Shown here piece by piece: positions 44,786 through 53,181 of a DNA stretch of 54,334 nucleotides. The position numbers and the translations under genes are program-made. The stretch covers positions 1 through 54,334 of the forward strand of contig VGYC01000024.1 in NCBI GenBank assembly GCA_016873095.1, in the 5' to 3' direction. Position 1 is the stretch's first letter. Each line of letters begins with the position of its first letter. A model generated the notes under the pieces. It ran no database searches. It saw nothing but the letters and a program-made list of their open reading frames with translations, and was not told where the DNA came from. The stretch comes from Planctomycetota bacterium. GTDB taxonomy: Bacteria; Planctomycetota; Planctomycetia; Gemmatales; Gemmataceae.

Positions 44786-45481
44786 ATGAATGGATTCATC
44801 AAGAAAACACTGACCGCATTGCTTGTTGGGGGAGGTTCGGCGCTTTCCCTCGCGGGATTCACCGGTTGCAATTGTTGCCGCAACCACGTTGATCCATGCT
44901 ATCCGGAGCGCTACAACTACATGGCGCGTGACTCCGTCCTCGAAACCGTGATCAACCAGTCGCACAACGGGCATGTGCTGGACCAGACGGTGTGGAATCA
45001 CTTTTTCGAGACAGACAAGAACATGCCGACGGATAGGCTCAACGCCTATGGCCGCGAGCATCTGGCCTACCTGAGCCGGCGGCGGCCCAACCCGGACCCG
45101 AAAGTGTACCTGCAAACCGCCCACGACTTGGCGTACGACCCGAAAGCGCCGCCGGAAGCCTACGCCATGGCACGCTCCGAACTGGACTCCAAACGTCTGC
45201 AGGCAGTGCACAAGTATTTGACGGCACTGACGGCTGGCCGCAATCGGGGCTTCGACTTCATCGTGGCCATCCATGATCCGGCCCCGGTCGGCATCTCAGC
45301 AACGGCCATCGGTGGCAATACTCCGCCATTGCAGGTCCAGGGTGCCGTGCCACGGTTGTATAGCAACTTCCAGGGCATCCTGCCGTTTACCGGTGTGGCC
45401 ACTCAGGGTGGTGGCGGGATGGGTGGTGGTGCTGGTGGTGCTGGTGGCGGCGGTGGCGGTGGCGGTGGCTCGGGTTACTAG
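44786..45481 (+). CDS. secreted lipoprotein-like protein of the Tad locus
   Basis: A 231-residue product. A signal sequence (FIKKTLTALLVGGGSALSLAG) ends in FTGCNCC, a loose lipobox. A charged alpha-helical domain follows (residues ~40-165), and the tail is about 30 residues of almost pure Gly. GAGGAG upstream of the ATG at 44786 decides the start. I do not recognise the domain. Its place after tadC suggests a planctomycete pilus component at the envelope, perhaps in the role of a pilotin or CpaD-like lipoprotein; that is inference. A hairpin follows it. Confidence 0.7.
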   Translation: MNGFIKKTLTALLVGGGSALSLAGFTGCNCCRNHVDPCYPERYNYMARDSVLETVINQSHNGHVLDQTVWNHFFETDKNMPTDRLNAYGREHLAYLSRRRPNPDPKVYLQTAHDLAYDPKAPPEAYAMARSELDSKRLQAVHKYLTALTAGRNRGFDFIVAIHDPAPVGISATAIGGNTPPLQVQGAVPRLYSNFQGILPFTGVATQGGGGMGGGAGGAGGGGGGGGGSGY

Positions 45482-45534
45482 AGTAACAATCCTGTCTGTT
45501 GACTGGATTCAAAGGGCATCGCAAGTCCAGGGGC

Positions 45535-45563
45535 GTGCCAGTGGCGTTTGCGTCCACTGGCAC
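45535..45563 (+). terminator. perfect hairpin after the Gly-rich lipoprotein gene
   Basis: GTGCCAGTGG (45535-45544) pairs perfectly with CCACTGGCAC (45554-45563) around a 9-nt loop. There is no T-run. It may be a partial terminator or an intergenic repeat unit. Confidence 0.55.
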
Positions 45564-45624
45564 TCCTGCTGGGACCATATGGCTGCAAGGGATTCATCAA
45601 ACGAGGGGCAGCGGGGGCCGCGTC

Positions 45625-45894
45625 ATGATATTCTCGCGATATCATCATTTGTTCAGAAGTGGTCTCTTGTGGCTGTGCGTGTTCGCGGCTCTACCAATCG
45701 GCGATTCTGCCGTGATCGCGGGTGAACTCAACAGCAGGGTGTCATCAGAGGCCGCACAGGAAACCGCCGATCATGAGCGACTCTTGACTGCGAGTTGGTG
45801 GTGGAGTGCTTTTAACAGCCGGACGCGCATCATTCAAGTGACGACGCTGGCGGTTATCGTGGGTATCTTCATTCTCCAGTGGCGGCGAACATAA
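45625..45894 (+). CDS. small membrane protein of the Tad locus
   Basis: An 89-residue protein. It has an N-terminal signal or anchor (GLLWLCVFAALPIGDSAVIA), a polar middle with SSEAAQETADHERLL, and a C-terminal helix (VTTLAVIVGIFILQW) ending in RRT. It is not recognised. The ATG at 45625 gives the signal sequence, and the frame is open further upstream through the hairpin, which is unlikely to be coding. Its place in the Tad locus suggests a pilus accessory role. Confidence 0.55.
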   Translation: MIFSRYHHLFRSGLLWLCVFAALPIGDSAVIAGELNSRVSSEAAQETADHERLLTASWWWSAFNSRTRIIQVTTLAVIVGIFILQWRRT

Positions 45895-45927
45895 GTTCCT
45901 TTATACGACCATCATGGGTACTGCAGC

Positions 45928-47277
45928 ATGATCTCGAACCACAAGGTGTCGGCCGTCGACTGGGAGCCCGGTGCTATTCCTGAGGCCCCGACCGCTCCCG
46001 ATTCGCTTCAGCAAGCTGGGCTCTCGCTTGCGTTCATGAACCAGCTGATCCTGCGGACGCTGTATTCGCGCGGCGTGATGCTGGGGCTGGATTTGGCCCG
46101 GTTTCTCTGCTTACCATTCAAGGTCATCGAAGAATCGCTGCGTTTTCTGAAGGACGAAAAGTGTATTGAAGTGACTGGCGGTGACTTGATCGGCCGTGTC
46201 AGTTACCGTTTCACGTTGACCGAGCTAGGCCGGCGACGGGCGCAAGAGGCGGTCAAGCAATGCGCCTATATCGGCCCCGCGCCGGTGCCGCTGGAAGACT
46301 ATGTCGAGCAGGCCTATCGTCAGGCAGTCACGGGCATCTCGTGCAGCCCGGAACCGTTACGCGCGGCTTTTGGCCATCTCGTAATCAAGGAAGAACTGTT
46401 CGGCGCACTGGGACCGGCCATCGTCAGCGGCAAGTCGGTGTTCATCTACGGCCCGCCCGGCAACGGCAAAACCTCGGTCGCACGTGCCATCGGCGAATTC
46501 ATGAACGGTGCTGGCGGTGAGATCTATGTTCCGTACGCCTTCCTGGCCGAGAATAGCATCATCACTGTTTACGATCAGTCCATCCATCAGACCGTCGATG
46601 GTGATGCGAGCGAGCGCATGGAGGACAACGAAGCGACGATACGTCGGCTTCTGAATACGGGGACGGTCGATCCGCGCTGGGTGCGTATTCGCCGCCCTGT
46701 AGTGGTGACTGGCGGCGAATTGACGCTGTCCATGCTCGATCTCCGCTATAACGCTGACGCCAACTTTTATCAGGCGCCATTGCACATTAAGGCCAACGGG
46801 GGAGTGTTCCTGATTGACGATTTCGGCAGGCAACTTTGCAGTCCCAAGGAACTGCTCAATCGCTGGATTCTGCCGCTGGAAGACCGTCACGACTTTCTCA
46901 CGCTGTCGTCAGGCAAGAAGTTCGAAGTGCCGTTCGAACAGCTCATCATTTTCTCGACGAACCTGGATCCAAAGGACCTGGTGGATGACGCCTTCTTGCG
47001 GCGTATCCGCCACAAGGTCGAGATCGAGGCCCCAGGCCGTGATGTTTACGAGCGCATCTTCGCGATGGTCGCCAAACGTTTGGGCATGCCCCCTTGCCCG
47101 GAGGCCGTGGATTACCTGTATGAGCGCTACTATGACCGTGGCCGTTCGCCGCGAGCCAGCGATTGCCGAGATCTGCTGGAGATCATCCAGGCGATATGCC
47201 GATTTCGAAGACAGCCAGTTCAGTTGACGCGCGACCTCATGGTCGAGGCAGCACAAAGCTTCATCTGCGAGTTCTAG
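45928..47277 (+). CDS. AAA+ ATPase with N-terminal winged-helix segment in the Tad locus
   Basis: A 449-residue cytosolic ATPase. The N-terminal ~110 residues look like a winged helix (LILRTLYSRGVMLGLDLA; SLRFLKDEKCIEVTG; YRFTLTELGRRRAQEAV). The AAA+ domain has Walker A IYGPPGNGKTSVARA, Walker B NGGVFLIDDFGRQ, a sensor-1 Asn in FSTNLDP and an arginine-finger-like DDAFLRRIRHKVEIEAP. A helical lid follows. It is MoxR-like in layout. Canonical Tad systems have no such protein, so it is an added component, perhaps a remodeller of the motor or a regulator. It lies 33 bp after the small membrane protein and before tadD. Confidence 0.85.
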   Translation: MISNHKVSAVDWEPGAIPEAPTAPDSLQQAGLSLAFMNQLILRTLYSRGVMLGLDLARFLCLPFKVIEESLRFLKDEKCIEVTGGDLIGRVSYRFTLTELGRRRAQEAVKQCAYIGPAPVPLEDYVEQAYRQAVTGISCSPEPLRAAFGHLVIKEELFGALGPAIVSGKSVFIYGPPGNGKTSVARAIGEFMNGAGGEIYVPYAFLAENSIITVYDQSIHQTVDGDASERMEDNEATIRRLLNTGTVDPRWVRIRRPVVVTGGELTLSMLDLRYNADANFYQAPLHIKANGGVFLIDDFGRQLCSPKELLNRWILPLEDRHDFLTLSSGKKFEVPFEQLIIFSTNLDPKDLVDDAFLRRIRHKVEIEAPGRDVYERIFAMVAKRLGMPPCPEAVDYLYERYYDRGRSPRASDCRDLLEIIQAICRFRRQPVQLTRDLMVEAAQSFICEF

Positions 47278-47363
47278 GCAAGCTACATTGCAAATCGGCA
47301 CGGATACACGCCTCGGTAGTCCGTCAAGCGTGGTACGCTGGCAGCCGGAAAGTAGGAATGACA

Positions 47364-48173
47364 ATGGATTGTCGCATGACCCTGTTGCTGGCGCTTGGGC
47401 TGAGCTTGGGCAGCGCTGGCTGTGCATCGACGAGTCAATCGACCCCTGCCGAGGCCGCGCCGACGCCTGCTCCAGCCCCCATGCCGCCACCTGCCAGTTC
47501 TGCGCAGGCCGCCGACGGATCGACGGGTAAACGGCAACCCCTGCCGGGAACCTGCGTTGCCTGGGCCGTCTGTCGCGAACGCATGGCCGAAAAAGAGGGC
47601 GTCGGACCGGCCTTGAAGCAAAGTCTCTACGATCAGGCGCGCGACGCCTACCTGCAGGCCATCAAGATCGATCCGGAGCATATGCCTGCCTATGCCGGGC
47701 TGGCCCGCATATGTCAGCTGCAGAATCAGCCCGAAAAGGCGCTGGAAACCTATCATCAAGCGTTACAGAAGAAGCCGACTGACGCAACGCTCTGGCTCGA
47801 AATCGGCATGTGCCATTGCCGCGCCAAGCAATGGGAACTGGCCATCCGCAGCCTGGACAAGGCGATGGAACTAGATCCCAACAATCGCCGGCTGACGCAG
47901 GCCCTCGGCTTCTGCCAGGCTCGCGCCGGCCGCGCCAAAGATAGCGTCGAAACCCTGGCAAAAGTCATGCCGGCCGCAGAAGCGCATTACAATGTCGCCC
48001 GCATGATGCGACACATGCAACTGGACGACCAGTGCCGGCTGTACGTGCAGGAAGCGTTGCGGCTCGACGCCAACCACGCCGCCGCCCGCGGCTTGCTTGA
48101 TGCCCTGGATGGTCGTGCACCGCTCCCCGCCGAATCAGATTCCACCGCCGTGCAAATCGGCTTTGCCGAGTAA
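47364..48173 (+). CDS. tadD: TPR lipoprotein TadD-like
   Basis: The 269-residue protein has a lipoprotein signal (MTLLLALGLSLGSAGC) and a Pro/Ala-rich linker. Tetratricopeptide repeats span from about residue 90 to 245, for example ARDAYLQAIKIDPEHMPAYAGLA and ALETYHQALQKKPTDATLW. TadD-type TPR lipoproteins help outer-membrane assembly of the secretin. AGTAGGA lies just before two close ATGs (47358 and 47364); spacing favours the second. It is the last recognisable Tad gene; no TadE/F/G minor pilins follow. Confidence 0.82.
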   Translation: MDCRMTLLLALGLSLGSAGCASTSQSTPAEAAPTPAPAPMPPPASSAQAADGSTGKRQPLPGTCVAWAVCRERMAEKEGVGPALKQSLYDQARDAYLQAIKIDPEHMPAYAGLARICQLQNQPEKALETYHQALQKKPTDATLWLEIGMCHCRAKQWELAIRSLDKAMELDPNNRRLTQALGFCQARAGRAKDSVETLAKVMPAAEAHYNVARMMRHMQLDDQCRLYVQEALRLDANHAAARGLLDALDGRAPLPAESDSTAVQIGFAE

Positions 48174-48408
48174 TCTCTGTGCGAGTTTGCAACAGGCTGC
48201 GCGGAACTTTCAATCGGAAGTACGTTGCTTGCTCTGTCGCAGCGCTTCCTGCCAGCGATTATTGGAAGCTTCGCCCTCAAAGTAGCACGGAATTCTGATT
48301 CGTGCTACTTTGGCCGCGCAGCCCTCGGTAGATCTTCATTTACTTTCCGCATTTGCGCGCCAATCTCGGCCTGTCACGCACGAAGTTCTCTTGGGGAGAA
48401 ACGAGTTT
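48174..48408. other. intergenic region after the Tad locus
   Basis: No gene is supported between tadD and the nfeD promoter. The region holds one strong hairpin (separate entry) and otherwise nothing recognisable. Confidence 0.5.
48279..48311 (+). terminator. hairpin ending the Tad locus
   Basis: AAAGTAGCACG (48279-48289) pairs perfectly with CGTGCTACTTT (48301-48311) around the 11-nt loop GAATTCTGATT. The T-rich 3' arm fits a terminator about 105 bp after the tadD stop. The exact symmetry is also typical of dispersed intergenic repeats. Confidence 0.6.
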
Positions 48409-48436
48409 TTGACTCGGTTTTCCGGCCGGGTATAAT
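48409..48436 (+). promoter_or_regulatory. near-consensus sigma70 promoter of the nfeD-floA operon
   Basis: TTGACT (48409-48414) and TATAAT (48431-48436) are 16 bp apart. Transcription would start near 48443, about 68 bases before the ATG at 48511. Confidence 0.8.
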
Positions 48437-48447
48437 GATCTGGCCGG
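48422..48447. promoter_or_regulatory. inverted repeat flanking the -10 box
   Basis: CCGGCC (48422-48427) and GGCCGG (48442-48447) are perfect inverted arms spaced by 14 bases that enclose the -10 and the transcription start. It could be an operator that blocks RNA polymerase; the protein is unknown. Confidence 0.35.
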
Positions 48448-48510
48448 CGCTGGGGGGGTAAGTTGCGCCGGGCCATCTCGCGGAACTGGATCGCTAAAGA
48501 GGTTAGCGGC

Positions 48511-50739
48511 ATGGTCCTTGCCTGCCCACGATTGCATCCCTCATGGCGCCTTCTCGTCGTTGGGCTGGTGCTGGCGTGCCTTGCCGTGCTCGCTGGCAAC
48601 GCCGATGCTCAGGTGCCGGAGAAGCAGGGCATCTTCATCACCGTTGCCAATCATATCACGGATCGCGATGTAAGCGCGATCAAGAACAAGCTGATCAAGT
48701 TCGCTGAGAGGCGCGACAAGGCTGGTGGCAGCTTCACGATCGTATTCGATTTCAATCCGGGAGGCAGGCCAAGCGCCACCACGAATTTCGGCTCATGTCG
48801 TGACCTTGCCAAGCTGATCCGCAACCTTCGCCTCGGCCGGATCAGCCCGGTGCCTGCCGCTCACACCATCGCCTTCGTCAGCAATGACGTTACGCGACAC
48901 ACCGTGCTGCCGGTCCTGGCCTGCGGCGAGCTGGTCATGTCATCGAACACTGGCGAAAACGACAGGCCCGCGCGTATCGGCATGGTCCTTGGTCCTGACG
49001 ACGAGGCACTCGATGCCAGTGAACGGCAAGAGTACGAGCAAGTGGCGCAAGGATTCACGCGCGGCCTGGTCTTCCGCATGATCGACAAGAGCCTGGTCGT
49101 CAAGAAGACTCGCAGCAAGGACGGAGTCATTCGCTACCTCAGCCAGGAGGAGATCCAGAACGAGAACGATGCTGGCCGGGAGATCAGCGTCGATCCGGGC
49201 ATTCCGCCGGGCCTCGAGGTCGGCACGACGATGCTCGACGCTGACCGCGCCCTCGAATACGGGCTGTGCAAGGCAAACTATGGCAGTCGCTCAGCGTTGC
49301 AAGTCGCGCTCAAGTTGCCGCGCCGCAGCCTGACGGCCGAGGGATTGGTGGACACCACTCTTGTGCCCTGGCGCATTGAAGTCCGCGGCGAACTCGACCA
49401 GGGCAAGATCGACTCGCTCCGCCGCCGCATCAAGAAAGCCATCGGCAAGAACGCCAACTTCATCATTCTGCAGTTGGAGTGTGAGGGCGGCGCTACCGTG
49501 GATGCTGGCTCAATGGCGACAGAATTGACACGACTCACCGATGAGCAGCACTTGCCCGTGACGACCATCGCCTACATCCCCTCGCGGCGGCAGCTTGGTG
49601 CGGCGACATTTCTCGCTCTGGGCTGCAATGAGATTGTCATGGGCAGCGAGGCCGCGCTCGGCGACTTCAATTACCTTTCGGACAAGTCCCTCGCTGCCTT
49701 GAAACCGAAGCGCGACATGCTCGTCAAGCTGGCCCGCGATCAGGGCTATCCGCCGCTCTTGTTCGACGCCATGCTCACGCCCGGAATGGTGCTGTACCGC
49801 GTGCAAGCCAAGGCGGACCCGGGCGATTACCGGCTACTGACCGAAGAGGAACTGCGCAAGGATGCCGCGTCGGCGAATCCACGCTTCAGCCAGGTGGGGA
49901 GGATCGAGGCGCCGCCCGGCGAGCTTTTCAAGCTCAGCGGCCCGATTGCCAGGGAATGGCATGTGGCTTCGGCCATCGACGTCAACTCCCCGGAAGCGCT
50001 GTATCCACTCTACAATCTGGATGCGAGCAAGGTCCACGTCATGCGCGACGACTGGCTGGACATGGTGGCTGAGTTCTTCCGCGAGCCCATCGTAGTCGTC
50101 ATCCTGATCATGCTTGGGATCATCGGTCTGATTCTGGAGATAAAGTTGCCGGGCGTGGGCCTGCCGGGCATCATTGCGGCTATTTGCTTCGTCCTGTTCT
50201 TCTGGGCATACTCCTTTGTTGGACAGTTCACACTGCTGGCGGTGCTTCTGTTCGTGTTGGGGCTGATTCTCATCGGCATCGAGGTCTTCGTGTTGCCGGG
50301 CTTCGGCGTCACTGGCATCAGCGGCATCGTGCTGGTCATCGGCAGCTTGGCCCTGGTGACTCTGGAGAAAATGCCGGAAACCTCGCAGGACTGGGCAAAC
50401 CTGACGGGAACGCTGGCGATGCTGGGCATGAGCCTCGGCGCCGCCATCATCAGCGCGTTCGTCATCGCCATGTACTTGCCATCAATCCCGTACGCGAATC
50501 GACTGGTGCTCACGCCGCCGGGCGAAGGGGAACATGATCTGACAACTCCGCAACCATCCCCCTATGCGTCGCTGCTGGGCGCCATCGGCATCGCGGAGAC
50601 TACACTGCGCCCCGCCGGCAAGGCTCGCTTCGGCGATGATTTCCTCGACGTCATTGCCGAAGGCGACTACATCAATCCCGGTGGCCGTGTCCAGGTCATC
50701 GAGATCGAAGGAACGAGAATCGTCGTCAAGGAAATATAG
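48511..50739 (+). CDS. long NfeD-family membrane protein with two degenerate ClpP-class domains
   Basis: A 742-residue protein. It has a signal segment (LLVVGLVLACLAVLAGNADA), then two crotonase/SppA-like domains in tandem (about 38-270 and 288-480). A membrane region of several helices (about 530-670) and a C-terminal NfeD OB-fold (ending GGRVQVIEIEGTRIVVKEI) follow. NfeD proteases carry a Ser-Lys dyad with a SAG motif. Here the aligned positions read VTRHTVLPVLACG (R129) and RQLGAATFLALGCN (G363), so neither domain appears able to cut peptides. Long NfeD proteins work with flotillins on membrane order. It is transcribed with a short NfeD and floA. AGAGG before the ATG at 48511 decides the start. 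Confidence 0.87.
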   Translation: MVLACPRLHPSWRLLVVGLVLACLAVLAGNADAQVPEKQGIFITVANHITDRDVSAIKNKLIKFAERRDKAGGSFTIVFDFNPGGRPSATTNFGSCRDLAKLIRNLRLGRISPVPAAHTIAFVSNDVTRHTVLPVLACGELVMSSNTGENDRPARIGMVLGPDDEALDASERQEYEQVAQGFTRGLVFRMIDKSLVVKKTRSKDGVIRYLSQEEIQNENDAGREISVDPGIPPGLEVGTTMLDADRALEYGLCKANYGSRSALQVALKLPRRSLTAEGLVDTTLVPWRIEVRGELDQGKIDSLRRRIKKAIGKNANFIILQLECEGGATVDAGSMATELTRLTDEQHLPVTTIAYIPSRRQLGAATFLALGCNEIVMGSEAALGDFNYLSDKSLAALKPKRDMLVKLARDQGYPPLLFDAMLTPGMVLYRVQAKADPGDYRLLTEEELRKDAASANPRFSQVGRIEAPPGELFKLSGPIAREWHVASAIDVNSPEALYPLYNLDASKVHVMRDDWLDMVAEFFREPIVVVILIMLGIIGLILEIKLPGVGLPGIIAAICFVLFFWAYSFVGQFTLLAVLLFVLGLILIGIEVFVLPGFGVTGISGIVLVIGSLALVTLEKMPETSQDWANLTGTLAMLGMSLGAAIISAFVIAMYLPSIPYANRLVLTPPGEGEHDLTTPQPSPYASLLGAIGIAETTLRPAGKARFGDDFLDVIAEGDYINPGGRVQVIEIEGTRIVVKEI

Positions 50740-50751
50740 TTTTCAGTTTGA

Positions 50752-50797
50752 AGTGCTCAGTTTTCAGCAAGCAGATCGGCACTGAAAACTGCACACT
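50752..50797. repeat. imperfect inverted repeat between the two nfeD genes
   Basis: AGTGCTCAGTTTTCAG (50752-50767) is nearly the reverse complement of CTGAAAACTGCACACT (50782-50797). This AGTTTTCAG/CTGAAAACT pattern is typical of small intergenic repeats in this group. It would form a stem in the operon mRNA just before the ribosome binding site of the short nfeD. Confidence 0.6.
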
Positions 50798-50813
50798 GAA
50801 CACTGAGGAACAA

Positions 50814-51344
50814 ATGGACAACCCGGTTCTGGCATATGCCCTGATCGCGGTGGGCCTGGTTTTGCTGGCGGGAGAGCTGATCCTGTTCACGCACGGAATC
50901 TTGCTCGTGCTGGGCGTGGGAGCGGTGATCGTGGGCGTGACCATGACCTTCTCCGTCGGCACCTCGCAGGGGATCGTGTCACTGGTCGCGCTGGTAATTA
51001 TCATTCCGATCCTGGTACAGGTGCTCTTCCACTACTTCCCGCGCACGCCGGTCGGCAAACGCTTCATGCTGGGCGAGCGCGACGAAGACGATACACTGGC
51101 GAACATGCCGGTGAACTTGGAACTTGAGCAGCTACGCAATCGCTATGGCCGGACGTTGTCGGCTCTGCGGCCGTCCGGCATCGTCGATTTTGACGGCCGG
51201 CGCGTTGACTGCATCAGCGAAGGCACCATGATCGACCCAGGCCAATGGGTCCGGTGCATCGACGTTCGCGCCGGCACGGTCCTCGTTCGTCAGGTCGAAC
51301 GCCCGCCGGATCTCGCGGATATGGAGACGACACAGTTACACTGA
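50814..51344 (+). CDS. short NfeD-family membrane protein
   Basis: A 176-residue protein. It has two or three N-terminal helices ([52 protein letters not shown]) and a C-terminal OB-fold (about 105-165) with [20 protein letters not shown] and [17 protein letters not shown]. It is the 1510-C/YqeZ-tail type that partners a flotillin. GAGGAA precedes the ATG at 50814. Order NfeD-NfeD-FloA is well known from other bacteria. Confidence 0.9.
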   Translation: MDNPVLAYALIAVGLVLLAGELILFTHGILLVLGVGAVIVGVTMTFSVGTSQGIVSLVALVIIIPILVQVLFHYFPRTPVGKRFMLGERDEDDTLANMPVNLELEQLRNRYGRTLSALRPSGIVDFDGRRVDCISEGTMIDPGQWVRCIDVRAGTVLVRQVERPPDLADMETTQLH

Positions 51345-51417
51345 TCGCATTCAGGGATCAGAGCTGATCGCTGAAACAGAACCAACGGCATTACGGAAAA
51401 CTACTTCGGAGCTTCCC

Positions 51418-52464
51418 ATGAAAGTGCACCTCTTCGCGGCAAACATCTTCGAGGGCAAGGAAGTCTTGTGGATCGGCGGGGCCATTCTGCTGCTGGTCTT
51501 CATGTTCTTCCTGGTGGTATTTCTCAGCTTCTTGCGGCTGTGGATCCAGTGCTTCCTGACGGGAGCTCGGATCAGCATCTGGGACCTGATCGGCATGAAA
51601 CTCAGGAATGTCGATTACCCGATGATCGTCCGGCAGAAGATCGCCCTGGTGCAAGCGGGTGTGAAGGTTGCGACGCAGGACCTGGAAGCGCATTACCTGG
51701 CGCGCGGCAACGTGCCCAAGACGGCGGCTGCCGTCATTGCCGCCCACAAGGCCGGCTTCGAGTGGGACTGGCGCCGTGCCGCCGCCATCGACCTGGCCGG
51801 TCGCGACGTCCTCGACGCCGTCAAGACCAGCGTCTATCCCAAGGTCATTGATTGCCCCGATCCCGCCAAGGGTCGCCCGACTCTCGACGGCGTTTGCAAG
51901 AACGGCATTCAGATGAAGGCTCGAGCCCGTGTCACGGTACGCACCAAGCTCGACCGCCTGGTTGGCGGTGCCACCGAGGAAACCATCATTGCCCGCGTCG
52001 GCGAGGGCATCGTCAAGGCCATCGGCTCGGCCGAGCATCACTCCGACGTGCTCGCCAATCCGAACCTTATCTCCCAGGCGGTGCTCAAGAACTCGCTGGA
52101 TTCGCAGACGGCGTTCGAGATTGTGTCCATCGACGTGGCCGAGATCGACGTGGGCGCCAACATCGGTGCCAACCTGCAGGCCGACCAGGCCGCCGCCGAC
52201 CTGCGCGTGGCCCAGGCCCAGGCCGAGAAGCGGCGGGCGCTGGCCGTGGCACAGGAGCAGGAAATGAAGGCTCTCGTCGAGGAGAACCGCGCCAAGCTGG
52301 TGCTGGCCGAGGCCGAAGTGCCGCTGGCGATCTCGCAAGCGTTCCGCGACGGCCATCTTGGCGTCATGGACTACTACGGATTGAGGAATCTGCAATCTGA
52401 CACCGAGATGCGCAACTCGATTGCCGGGACCTCGCAAAGTGGACGAAACGACAACCGAGCATGA
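51418..52464 (+). CDS. floA: flotillin-like protein FloA
   Basis: FloA organises liquid-ordered membrane microdomains. The 348-residue protein has an N-terminal hairpin anchor ([20 protein letters not shown]) and the segment [17 protein letters not shown] typical of FloA/YqfA. An SPFH domain follows (about 60-230), then an Ala/Glu/Gln-rich coiled-coil ([37 protein letters not shown]) and [19 protein letters not shown]. Both nfeD genes lie upstream in the same operon and are its usual partners. The downstream Pro-rich membrane protein starts 28 bp after its stop. Confidence 0.95.
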   Translation: MKVHLFAANIFEGKEVLWIGGAILLLVFMFFLVVFLSFLRLWIQCFLTGARISIWDLIGMKLRNVDYPMIVRQKIALVQAGVKVATQDLEAHYLARGNVPKTAAAVIAAHKAGFEWDWRRAAAIDLAGRDVLDAVKTSVYPKVIDCPDPAKGRPTLDGVCKNGIQMKARARVTVRTKLDRLVGGATEETIIARVGEGIVKAIGSAEHHSDVLANPNLISQAVLKNSLDSQTAFEIVSIDVAEIDVGANIGANLQADQAAADLRVAQAQAEKRRALAVAQEQEMKALVEENRAKLVLAEAEVPLAISQAFRDGHLGVMDYYGLRNLQSDTEMRNSIAGTSQSGRNDNRA

Positions 52465-52492
52465 CGGCCCAGCAGAATCGCGGAGACTGAAA

Positions 52493-53149
52493 ATGGACTG
52501 GCTAAAGCTCATCATTCCGCTGATTTTCGTGGCGGTGTGGATTATTTCCCAGCTGGCGAAGAACAAGGAGCAGGCAGCGGGGAGAGCCAAGCCGCCGCCA
52601 TTGCCGCTAGATGACGAGGAGGCGCCGCGGGCGCGCCGCAGCGCCAGTGAGGTGGACCGCTTTCTGGAAGAAGTTCGCCGCCGCCGTGCCCGCGCCGAGG
52701 GCCGAACCGACAGTCCTGCCGTCGCGGACAGACCGCGATCGAAGCCGATCGCACAACGGCCACCGCCTCGGCCCGCTCCCGAGCCGGCACGCAGCCTGCC
52801 GCCGCTGGCGCAAGTCCCGCCGCCGTTGCCGATTCCATCTTTGGCGACGCCAACGCTGCCGCTGCCCGCCCCGCCGCCACTGCCGGCGCCGCGCAAGGCC
52901 ACGCCGGTAACAAGCAGTTCCAGGTTGCCGCAAGCCGAGATTGCCATCGCCGAGGTTGTGTCTGCCGATCGCCTCGCGCCGCTAGTCGCCGGCACCGTCG
53001 CCCGCCCTGCCCGTTCTCCCGCTGTCATGCAGGCGCTCAACTTGCTCGGCAGCCGGCAGTCCCTGGTCGCCGCCATCGTGCTGCGCGAAATCCTCGGCCC
53101 ACCGGTTTCGAAGCGAAAAGGGCGAGTGCCGGCGCGGCGCGTTTCATGA
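52493..53149 (+). CDS. single-pass membrane protein with proline-rich region
   Basis: A 218-residue protein. One N-terminal helix (LKLIIPLIFVAVWIISQLA) is followed by a charged segment (ASEVDRFLEEVRRRRARAEG) and about 70 residues rich in Pro and Ala. A C-terminal helix-like part ends with SLVAAIVLREILGPPVSKRK, which resembles the tails of other planctomycete membrane proteins beside floA. GGAGA precedes the ATG at 52493. It is probably in the nfeD-floA operon and could be a microdomain-linked scaffold; function unknown. Confidence 0.75.
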   Translation: MDWLKLIIPLIFVAVWIISQLAKNKEQAAGRAKPPPLPLDDEEAPRARRSASEVDRFLEEVRRRRARAEGRTDSPAVADRPRSKPIAQRPPPRPAPEPARSLPPLAQVPPPLPIPSLATPTLPLPAPPPLPAPRKATPVTSSSRLPQAEIAIAEVVSADRLAPLVAGTVARPARSPAVMQALNLLGSRQSLVAAIVLREILGPPVSKRKGRVPARRVS

Positions 53150-53181
53150 GACAAGCGTCGCGGCGTCAGCACGACACGACA

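Noticed and set aside
51391-53172. 593-codon minus-strand frame opposite floA and the next gene
   Set aside because: Ser/Arg/Gly-rich shadow of FloA codon use; FloA itself is certain.
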